Of a DNA stretch of 12,508 nucleotides, positions 7,132 to 12,508 are shown piece after piece. Each line of letters begins with the position of its first letter. Within the stretch, counting starts at the first letter, position 1. The position numbers were made by a program, and so were the translations under genes. The stretch is from Alphaproteobacteria bacterium (GTDB taxonomy: Bacteria; Pseudomonadota; Alphaproteobacteria; Geminicoccales; Geminicoccaceae), in NCBI GenBank assembly GCA_026982585.1, contig JALSGW010000295.1, positions 1 through 12,508 on the forward strand, in the 5' to 3' direction. Under the pieces are notes generated by a model. It ran no database searches and had not been told where the DNA came from. It was given only the letters and a program-made list of their open reading frames with translations.

Positions 7132-7434
7132 ATGACGCGAGCCGTCTCCGAGGCGCGCGGGTTCTGCCCGTGGTGCGGCCACCCCCTGAGGCTCGTGCAA
7201 CTCCACGGTTCGGCCCGTTGCGCCGTGTGCCGGGTGCCCGTCCACCCCTGCTGCGAAGGGGCGGCCCTGGATCACGGCGAAGCGTGCGGAAGTTACCGGC
7301 CCAAACCGGCGGAGCTCACGGACGAGCCCGCGCAGGAAGGACGCATCGGGCACGAGGAGGAGGGCGGGACGAGTCATGTCTGCGGCAGGATCCCACGGGC
7401 CGAGCCCGGATCCGGCGACGATACTGAAGGGTGA
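7132..7434 (+). CDS. Small putative RING/treble-clef-like zinc-finger protein
   Basis: Unrecognised protein of 100 residues (107 if translation starts at TTG 7111, which has the better Shine-Dalgarno sequence, GAGGGG). The N-terminal half holds eight regularly spaced putative zinc ligands: Cys12 and Cys15 (CPWC), Cys30 and Cys33 (CAVC), His38, Cys41, His48 and Cys52. That pattern would suit a two-zinc cross-brace fold like RING or B-box domains. The C-terminal 45 residues are acidic and glycine-rich and look disordered. The gene ends inside the maf reading frame (59-base overlap if maf starts at ATG 7376), suggesting translational coupling. The Cys/His spacing and GC-rich third codon positions argue that it is real. 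It is not the gyrase inhibitor YacG, whose motif differs. No function can be assigned. Confidence 0.55.
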   Translation: MTRAVSEARGFCPWCGHPLRLVQLHGSARCAVCRVPVHPCCEGAALDHGEACGSYRPKPAELTDEPAQEGRIGHEEEGGTSHVCGRIPRAEPGSGDDTEG

Positions 7435-8023
7435 GTTGGTGCTCGCATCCGCGAGCGCCGCCCGCAGGCGGTTGTTGGAGGCGGCGGGTGTGCGGGTGCG
7501 GGTGGCGCCGGTGCGGGTGGACGAGGCGGCCCTGCGCAGGCGTCTTTGGGATAAGGGCGTGGACGGCGCCGAGGCGGCGGTGGAGCTCGCCGAGGCGAAA
7601 GCCCGCGCCGCCGCGCAGCGGCCGGAGAGGCGGTGGATTCTCGCGGCGGATCAGATTCTCGAACATCGAGGCCAGTGGTTGGGAAAACCCGACGATCTCG
7701 GGGCGGTGCGCGCGCAGCTGCAACGCCTGCGCGGCGATGTCCACCGGCTTCACACCGCGGCGGTGCTGTGGCATGGGGACGTTCCCCGCTGGCGGCATGT
7801 GGAGACCGCGCTGCTCCAGATGCGTTGTTTTTCGGACCGTTTTCTCGAAAGCTATCTCCGCGCCTGCGGCGAACAGGTGCGGGGTGCGGTGGGCGGCTAT
7901 CACATCGAAGGGCTGGGGGTTCATCTTTTCGAGCGGGTGGAGGGCTGTCTGTTCGCCGTCCAGGGGCTGCCCCTGCTCCCGGCGCTCGAGGCCCTTAGGC
8001 GTTTCGGGATCCTTGCCGCATGA
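7376..8023 (+). CDS. maf: Maf family nucleoside triphosphate pyrophosphatase
   Basis: House-cleaning enzyme that hydrolyses non-canonical or excess nucleotides (typically dTTP, UTP or methylated NTPs) to the monophosphate and pyrophosphate. It has 215 residues from ATG 7376. The N-terminal Maf signature LVLASASAARRRLL (about 21-34) has Ala where the usual Pro precedes Arg-Arg. ADQIL carries the catalytic Asp92-Gln93. GKP is at 103-105, HRLHTA at 123-128 and GGYHIEGLG at 173-181, followed by the typical VQGLPLLP end. The first about 18 residues are unusual for the family. A TTG at 7436 lies one base after the preceding stop and would start right at LVLASAS, so that start is a fair alternative. 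The ATG has a GGAGG-rich stretch about 12 bases upstream. The gene overlaps coaE by four bases (ATGA). The wording is like the second Maf of alphaproteobacteria; exact substrate class is not decided. Confidence 0.9.
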   Translation: MSAAGSHGPSPDPATILKGELVLASASAARRRLLEAAGVRVRVAPVRVDEAALRRRLWDKGVDGAEAAVELAEAKARAAAQRPERRWILAADQILEHRGQWLGKPDDLGAVRAQLQRLRGDVHRLHTAAVLWHGDVPRWRHVETALLQMRCFSDRFLESYLRACGEQVRGAVGGYHIEGLGVHLFERVEGCLFAVQGLPLLPALEALRRFGILAA

Positions 8024-8685
8024 ACCCGGGCCTGAGGCTGCTCGGTCTCACCGGCTCCATCGCGACCGGCAAGAGCAATGCCGCCGACGGATTCGCGGCG
8101 TTGGGCGTGCCGGTGTTCGACGCCGACCGCACCGTGCACCGGCTGCTCGCACCCGAAGGCGCCGCCGTTGCCGAGGTGTTGCGGCTCTTTCCCGACACCG
8201 CTGACGCCAAGGGCGGCATCGACCGGGGCCGGCTCGCGGCGCGGGTGTTCGGAAACACGGCCGCCCTGCGGGCGCTCGAGGCGGTGCTCCATCCCCGCGT
8301 ACGGGAGGCCGAATACCGCTTCCTCGAACGCTGCGCACGAGCACGGGTGCCGCTTGCGGTGCTGGACATTCCGCTCTTGTTCGAGACCGGGGCGAGGGAA
8401 CGGGTGGATCGCGTGCTGGTGGTCACCTGCCATCCGATGATCCAGGAGATCCGGGCTCTGCGCCGCCCCGGCATGAGCCCGGAGCGGCTCGCCCGGGTGC
8501 GCGCCGAACAGTGGCCGGAGGCGCACAAGCGAAGACAGGCCGATTTCGTGATCACCACCGGGCTTGGCCGCGACGTCACCCGACGCCAGATCGAGGCCGT
8601 CTATCTCTGCATGCTCGACGAGCCCGCCCGGGCCTGGCCGTGGCGCTGGCGGCTGCGGGCGGCGCGATCCGGCTGGAGGCGATGA
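8020..8685 (+). CDS. coaE: Dephospho-CoA kinase
   Basis: Last step of coenzyme A synthesis: ATP-dependent phosphorylation of the ribose 3'-hydroxyl of dephospho-CoA, in the cytoplasm. It has 221 residues. The P-loop GSIATGKS is at 12-19 and VFDADRTVH, with the catalytic Asp pair, at 32-40. VLHPRVRE and LDIPLLFETG are the expected CoaE blocks, and RVLVVTCHPMIQ and the LID-like RRPGMSPERLARVRAEQ follow. The C-terminus is about 15-20 residues longer than usual and rich in Trp and Arg (ARAWPWRWRLRAARSGWRR). It ends one base into dnaQ (TGATG). The start overlaps the maf stop (ATGA), so both junctions suggest translational coupling. In many alphaproteobacteria aroE sits between maf and coaE; it is absent here. 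Confidence 0.95.
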   Translation: MNPGLRLLGLTGSIATGKSNAADGFAALGVPVFDADRTVHRLLAPEGAAVAEVLRLFPDTADAKGGIDRGRLAARVFGNTAALRALEAVLHPRVREAEYRFLERCARARVPLAVLDIPLLFETGARERVDRVLVVTCHPMIQEIRALRRPGMSPERLARVRAEQWPEAHKRRQADFVITTGLGRDVTRRQIEAVYLCMLDEPARAWPWRWRLRAARSGWRR

Positions 8686-9362
8686 TGCGCGAGGTGGTGC
8701 TGGACACCGAGACCACCGGTCTCGAACCGGAGGCGGGACACCGGGTGGTGGAGATCGGCGCGGTGGAGCTGGTCCACCGCATGCCGACGGGCCGCACCTA
8801 CCACCAGTATCTCGACCCCGAGCGCGACGTACCGCCGGAGGCGGAACGGGTGCACGGGCTCACCCGCGCCTTCCTCTCCCGTTTCCCCACCTTCCCCGAG
8901 ATCGCCGACGACTTCCTCGCCTTCCTCGCCGACAGCCCGCTGGTGATCCACAACGCCGGCTTCGATCTGCGCTTTCTCAACGCCGAGCTGGCCCGCTGCG
9001 GGCGCCCGCCGCTCGATCCGAGCCGGGCGGTGGACACCCTGGTGCTGGCGCAGCGGCGTTTTCCCGGCCAGAGCAACAGCCTCGAAGCCCTGTGCCGGCG
9101 CCTCGGGGTCGACGATTCCAAGCGCGGTCTCCACGGTGCGCTGCTCGACGCCCAGCTGCTGGCCGAGGTCTACGTCCTGCTGGTGGGAGGCCGTCAGCCC
9201 ACCCTCGCCCTCGAACCCGCCGCAAACGCACCCCAGCGGGCGGCGTTGCAGCGACGCTACCGGCCCCCGCGACCGCACGCCCCGAGCGAGGCGGAGCTCG
9301 CCGCCCATGCCGCGTTCCTGCGCGAGATCGACAACCCGCTTTGGCTGCGCGAGGAGGAATGA
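8685..9362 (+). CDS. dnaQ: DNA polymerase III epsilon subunit, 3'-5' proofreading exonuclease
   Basis: Proofreading subunit of the replicative polymerase core, removing mispaired 3' ends. It has 225 residues. The DEDDh exonuclease fold is complete: ExoI DTETTG with Asp7 and Glu9, ExoII HNAGFDLRFLN with Asp94, and ExoIII with His150 and Asp155 (LHGALLDAQLLAEVY). The C-terminal about 55 residues (after 170) form the Pro/Ala-rich linker and tail expected to contact the alpha subunit. Two ATGs are adjacent (8682 and 8685). I chose 8685 because GGAGG at 8675-8679 is then five bases away and the product begins MREVVLDTETTGL as in relatives. Its frame extends upstream into coaE without meaning. It is third in the maf-coaE-dnaQ run. 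Confidence 0.95.
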   Translation: MREVVLDTETTGLEPEAGHRVVEIGAVELVHRMPTGRTYHQYLDPERDVPPEAERVHGLTRAFLSRFPTFPEIADDFLAFLADSPLVIHNAGFDLRFLNAELARCGRPPLDPSRAVDTLVLAQRRFPGQSNSLEALCRRLGVDDSKRGLHGALLDAQLLAEVYVLLVGGRQPTLALEPAANAPQRAALQRRYRPPRPHAPSEAELAAHAAFLREIDNPLWLREEE

Positions 9363-9462
9363 GGGCTGAGGCGCGCTGCGACGAGCGACCGCTTTGGCAG
9401 GACCGAACCGCCCCCCTTAGAAGGCCGTGGGCGCTGCGGTGCGAGCGAACGGAGAGGGCCGC
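9363..9462 (+). other. Short gap between dnaQ and icd
   Basis: A 100-base gap, probably holding the icd promoter or leader. I see no clear terminator or promoter boxes. GGAGAGGG, about six bases before the ATG at 9463, is the icd ribosome binding site. Confidence 0.35.
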
Positions 9463-10680
9463 ATGAGCAAGATTCGCGTGAAAAACCCGATCGTCGAGCT
9501 GGACGGCGACGAAATGGCGCGCGTCATCTGGCAGATGATCCGGGAAAGGCTGATCCTTCCCTTCCTCGACGTGGATCTCGTGTATTTCGATCTGTCGATC
9601 CAGAACCGCGACGCCACCGAGGATCGCATCACGGTGGAGGCGGCCGAGGCCATCAAGCGCCATCAGGTGGGCGTCAAATGCGCCACCATCACGCCGGACG
9701 AGGCGCGGGTGCGGGAATTCGGCCTCAAACGCATGTGGAAGTCGCCCAACGGCACCATCCGCAACATCCTCGGCGGCACCGTCTTCCGCGAGCCCATCAT
9801 CTGCCGCAACGTGCCGCGTCTGGTGCGCACCTGGACCAAGCCCATCATCATCGGCAGGCACGCCTTCGGCGACCAGTACAAGGCGGTGGACCTGCCCATC
9901 CGCGGCCCCGGCCGGCTCACCCTCACCTTCCATCCCGCGCACGGCGGGCCGCCGGAGACGGTGGAGGTGCACGACTTCCCGGGCTCGGGGGTGGCGCTCG
10001 GCATGTTCAACGAGGACCGCAAGATCGAGGACTTCGCCCGGGCCTGCTTCAATTACGGGCTCGAGCGCGGCTATCCGGTCTATCTCTCGACCAAGAACAC
10101 CATCCTCAAGACCTACGACGGACGCTTCAAGGACATCTTCCAGCGCGTCTACGAGCAGGAATTCCAGGAGCGCTTCGCCGAACGGGGCCTCACCTACGAG
10201 CATCGGCTGATCGACGACATGGTGGCGGCGGCGCTCAAATGGGAGGGCGGCTTCGTCTGGGCCTGCAAGAACTACGACGGGGACGTCCAGTCCGACGCCG
10301 TCGCCCAGGGATTCGGATCGCTGGGGCTGATGACCTCGGTGCTCATGACCCCGGACGGCCGCACCATCGAAGCGGAGGCCGCCCACGGCACGGTGACCCG
10401 TCACTACCGGCTCTGGCAGCAGGGCAAGGAGACCTCCACCAACCCCATCGCCTCGATCTTCGCCTGGACCCGTGGCCTGACCTATCGCGCCCGGCTCGAC
10501 GGCACCCCCGAGGTGGCGGCGTTCGCGGAGACCTTGGAGCGGGTGTGCGTGGAGACGGTGGAGGCGGGCAAGATGACCAAGGACCTCGCCTTGCTGATCG
10601 GGCCCGACCAGCCCTGGCTCACCACCACCGCCTTCATGGAGGAGATCGAGCGCGAACTGCGCCGTCGCCTGGACGCCTGA
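9463..10680 (+). CDS. icd: NADP-dependent isocitrate dehydrogenase
   Basis: TCA-cycle enzyme: oxidative decarboxylation of isocitrate to 2-oxoglutarate, making NADPH. It has 405 residues, the length of the short bacterial/eukaryote-like homodimeric type common in alphaproteobacteria and unlike the E. coli-type enzyme. It shows the substrate loop SPNGTIRN (94-101), Arg109, Arg132, GRHAFGDQYKA with Tyr139, Lys211 in STKNTILKTYDG, and the metal-binding aspartates in LIDDM (Asp251/Asp252) and YDGD (Asp274). The NADP-binding HGTVTRH is at 308-314, followed by GKETSTNP. The frame is open 12 codons further upstream, but the ATG at 9463 has GGAGAGGG ahead of it and begins MSKIRVKNPIVELDGDE as relatives do. 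It is followed by a convergent gene. Confidence 0.96.
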   Translation: MSKIRVKNPIVELDGDEMARVIWQMIRERLILPFLDVDLVYFDLSIQNRDATEDRITVEAAEAIKRHQVGVKCATITPDEARVREFGLKRMWKSPNGTIRNILGGTVFREPIICRNVPRLVRTWTKPIIIGRHAFGDQYKAVDLPIRGPGRLTLTFHPAHGGPPETVEVHDFPGSGVALGMFNEDRKIEDFARACFNYGLERGYPVYLSTKNTILKTYDGRFKDIFQRVYEQEFQERFAERGLTYEHRLIDDMVAAALKWEGGFVWACKNYDGDVQSDAVAQGFGSLGLMTSVLMTPDGRTIEAEAAHGTVTRHYRLWQQGKETSTNPIASIFAWTRGLTYRARLDGTPEVAAFAETLERVCVETVEAGKMTKDLALLIGPDQPWLTTTAFMEEIERELRRRLDA

Positions 10681-10810
10681 CCCGCTCCGGCGCGCGCGTC
10701 TGCGCGACGGCCCGAGCCGGCTGTTCCTCACACGAGGGGCGCTTTGTCGTGGCGCTGGCGCGGGGGCATGGTCCGGCGGCCGCGCCGGCCGCACGCCATC
10801 TGGATGCCGG
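10681..10810. terminator. Convergent intergenic gap with a weak GC-rich hairpin
   Basis: The gap separates icd (plus) from the M20 gene (minus). CCGGCG (10773-10778) pairs with CGCCGG (10783-10788) across a four-base loop, with no T-run. It could serve both strands, but such short GC palindromes arise readily by chance at this base composition. Confidence 0.2.
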
Positions 10811-12097
10811 CTACGGTGTCTGGGCTTGCGTGAGCAGGCGCAGGGCGGCGAGCGCCATCACCTGGCTCGCGCGCACCATGTCGTCGATGGCGATGTGTTC
10901 GTCGGGCTGGTGCGCCTGTTCGAGCCGTCCCGGGCCGTAGGCGATGCAACTGGGCTGGCGGCCGATGCGCAGCACGTGCTTGTGGTCGTAGGTGCCCGGC
11001 GAGCAGACGAAGGCCGGAGCGATGCCGAGCACCTCCTCCACCGCTCGGGCGAAGGTGCGGGGGAGCAGGCCGCCTGCATCCCCCCAAAGCGGCTCCACCA
11101 GCAACAGTTCGCGCAGCTCGAAGGCAAAGCCGGGGCGCGTGCGGGCAAGCCGCTCGAGCAGCTCCAGCACTTCCGCGCGCACCTGGTCGGGGCTCTCCTC
11201 GACAACAAAGCGCCGGTCCAGGATGACCGTGCAGCGGTCGGCCACACAGGGGGTCGGAAGCCCGCGGGCCGGGGGCATCTGGCCGCCGTGGATGGAATGC
11301 AGGGTCAGGCTCGGCCTGCGCGCGGCCTCCGGCACCACCGGCATGGCGGTGCGGCGCTGGGCGAGGCGCGGCCGCAGCTCCTCCTCCAAAAGCTGCAGGA
11401 AGGCGGCGGCGTGGCGGATCGCGCAGGCGCCGAGATGCGGCATGGATCCATGGCCGATCCGGCCCGAAAGCGAAACCTCGGCCCACCACACCCCGCGGTG
11501 GCCGATGCAGATGCGTTCGGGATCGAGCGGCTCGGGGATCACCACATGCTGCACCCGGCGCGGATCGAACCAGCCCTGTTCCGCCAGATAGCCGACCCCG
11601 GCAAGGCCTCCCGACTCCTCGTCCACCGTCGCCGACAGCTCGAGCGCGCCGGGAAAATCCGGCCAGCGGTCCACCAGCACCTCCACCGCCACCACCGCGG
11701 CCGCGATTCCCCCCTTCATGTCGGCCGTGCCACGGCCGAAGATGCGGCCGTCGCGCACCTCGCCGGCGAAGGGATCGACGCTCCAGCCCGCCCCCGGCGG
11801 CACCACGTCCATGTGCCCGTTGAAGTGCACGCACGGGCCGGGGCGGCCGCCGCTCTTGCGGGCGATCAGGTTGATGCGGGGAAAACTGTCGCTGTCCGCA
11901 TCGCTTCCGCGCGCCCGCTCGAAATACAGCTCGAAGTGTCGCTCGCGCAGCCGGGCGCCCAGATAGCGGGCGAACTCCGGATAGTCGGAGCCCGGCGGGT
12001 TGACGGTGGGAATGCGCACGAGATCGCGGCAGAGCTCGACCATCTCCGCCCGCCGTGCTTCGATGTCGGCCAGGATGGACTCGACCGCCGGTACCAC
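10811..12097 (-). CDS. M20-family metal-dependent deacylase (ArgE/DapE-like)
   Basis: Cytoplasmic two-metal amidohydrolase of the ArgE/DapE/CPG2 family, 428 residues; the substrate cannot be named. The metal and catalytic residues are all visible: HMD (His95, catalytic Asp97), Asp126 in GTADMKGG, catalytic Glu160 next to Glu161 in VDEES, Glu189 in IPEP, and His396 in EQAHQPDE. The dimerisation/lid domain carries IGHGSMPHLGA with His216. Where many ArgE/DapE proteins read GTDAR, this one reads GTYDHKH (368-374). The frame stays open to the right window edge, but the GTG at 12097 is chosen because AAGGAGG lies seven bases upstream and a promoter candidate overlaps the alternative ATG at 12124. 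It is divergent from a hydratase-like gene with a 72-base shared control region, so both may serve one catabolic route (inference). Confidence 0.9.
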   Translation of the reverse strand: MVPAVESILADIEARRAEMVELCRDLVRIPTVNPPGSDYPEFARYLGARLRERHFELYFERARGSDADSDSFPRINLIARKSGGRPGPCVHFNGHMDVVPPGAGWSVDPFAGEVRDGRIFGRGTADMKGGIAAAVVAVEVLVDRWPDFPGALELSATVDEESGGLAGVGYLAEQGWFDPRRVQHVVIPEPLDPERICIGHRGVWWAEVSLSGRIGHGSMPHLGACAIRHAAAFLQLLEEELRPRLAQRRTAMPVVPEAARRPSLTLHSIHGGQMPPARGLPTPCVADRCTVILDRRFVVEESPDQVRAEVLELLERLARTRPGFAFELRELLLVEPLWGDAGGLLPRTFARAVEEVLGIAPAFVCSPGTYDHKHVLRIGRQPSCIAYGPGRLEQAHQPDEHIAIDDMVRASQVMALAALRLLTQAQTP

Positions 12098-12104
12098 CGC
12101 GCGA

Positions 12105-12111
12105 CCTCCTT
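12105..12111 (-). promoter_or_regulatory. Ribosome binding site fixing the M20 gene start
   Basis: AAGGAGG on the minus strand is seven bases ahead of the GTG at 12097. It decides against the upstream ATG at 12124. Confidence 0.75.
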
Positions 12112-12119
12112 CGGGGCCG

Positions 12120-12148
12120 AGCATGGAATGGTCGATGCCGGCTGTCAA
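12120..12148 (-). promoter_or_regulatory. Candidate promoter of the M20 gene
   Basis: On the minus strand a perfect TTGACA (12148-12143) is followed after 17 bases by CATGCT (12125-12120), a weak -10 box (3/6). The implied transcript start would lie just before AAGGAGG, giving a very short leader and supporting the GTG start at 12097. Confidence 0.45.
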
Positions 12149-12169
12149 AGTCCCGGCGGGGAGGAGGAC

Positions 12170-12508
12170 ATGGTTGACGACGGCGATATCGCCCCCATCC
12201 TGCGCGCCCGGCTTGCGGGCGAGCCGCTTGTGCGTGTTGCGGGGCTTCGGGATCTGGACGATGGCTACCGGCTCCAGGAGCGGGCCAATGCCGAGCTTGC
12301 GCGGCATTTCGGGCCGGTGGTGGGAATCAAGATCGGCGGCACCACCGCCGCCATGCGCCACTACATCGGCGCGCCGGAGCCGGTGTTCGGATGCGTGTTC
12401 AGGGCACACCTCCAGCGCGGACGGGGACGGGCGGAGCTCTCCCGCTATCGGCGCCTGGGCCTTGAATCGGAGATCGCCGTGCGCCTCGGCCGTCCGCTTC
12501 CGCTTCAC
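12170..12508 (+). CDS. 2-keto-4-pentenoate hydratase-like protein of the FAH superfamily (C-terminus cut by window edge)
   Basis: First 113 residues of a protein like MhpD/TodG-type hydratases, which add water to 2-hydroxy-dienoates in meta-cleavage pathways; related decarboxylases share the fold. I translated it by hand. It shows the N-terminal helical region with YRLQERANAEL, then VVGIKIGGTTAAMRHYIG, equivalent to the family's GxKIGLTS-AMQ block, a PVFGCVF segment, and LESEIAVRLGRPLP, which carries the glutamates expected to bind the divalent metal (family reads EAEIAFVLGR). GGGGAGGAGG sits just before the ATG, a strong ribosome binding site. It is divergent from the M20 gene with 72 bases between start codons. 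The exact substrate is not determinable from this fragment. Confidence 0.85.
   Translation, partial: MVDDGDIAPILRARLAGEPLVRVAGLRDLDDGYRLQERANAELARHFGPVVGIKIGGTTAAMRHYIGAPEPVFGCVFRAHLQRGRGRAELSRYRRLGLESEIAVRLGRPLPLH

Noticed and set aside
7021..7377. A 118-codon minus-strand frame opposite the zinc-finger gene
   Set aside because: No recognisable motif and antisense to a frame with regularly spaced Cys/His residues.
7132..7434. Zinc-finger gene as the DNA gyrase inhibitor YacG
   Set aside because: YacG also occurs near maf or coaE, but its CxxC...CxxxC and acidic WxxExY-type tail are not present; the ligand spacing here is different.
1..12508. CRISPR arrays, tRNA or rRNA genes, insertion sequences, attachment sites
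   Set aside because: Reading through the gaps I saw no regularly spaced repeats, cloverleaf-like segments, transposase domains or flanking direct repeats; the gaps between genes are short.

Overview
The window is visibly GC-rich bacterial chromosome with tight gene packing, and it holds ten genes that I can support. Several features point to an alphaproteobacterium. The block maf-coaE-dnaQ is laid out as in many alphaproteobacteria. The Maf and DnaQ sequences have the flavour of that class, and the isocitrate dehydrogenase is the short NADP-dependent type common there. I hold this assignment at moderate confidence only, because the left-hand signalling genes resemble Rpf proteins best known from gammaproteobacteria such as Xanthomonas.

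Left region (1-4314, minus strand): a two-gene signalling operon. The promoter-proximal gene encodes a receiver-PAS-GGDEF-EAL protein, predicted to degrade cyclic di-GMP, with a degenerate GGDEF motif (R-S-D-E-F). Fifteen bases downstream comes an RpfC-like hybrid histidine kinase with five membrane segments, which runs off the left edge. The pair looks like an RpfC/RpfG-type phosphorelay in which an EAL domain stands where RpfG carries HD-GYP.

Centre (4609-6921, plus strand, divergent from the above): a two-gene operon encoding a ZorA-like MotA/TolQ/ExbB-type membrane channel with a long helical tail, and a ZorB-like MotB/OmpA-type peptidoglycan-binding partner. Together they resemble the ion-driven motor of the Zorya anti-phage system, but no Zorya effector gene lies next to them. 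A perfect 11-bp inverted repeat starts right after the zorB-like stop codon.

Right-centre (7132-10680, plus strand): a small cysteine-rich putative zinc-finger protein, then maf, coaE and dnaQ, with start and stop codons overlapping or coupled, then icd. These cover nucleotide-pool sanitation, coenzyme A synthesis, replication proofreading and the TCA cycle.

Right end: an M20-family metal-dependent deacylase/peptidase on the minus strand, convergent with icd, and, divergent from it, the start of a 2-keto-4-pentenoate hydratase-like gene cut by the right edge. Very long open frames antisense to the real genes are by-products of GC-rich codon usage and were left out.
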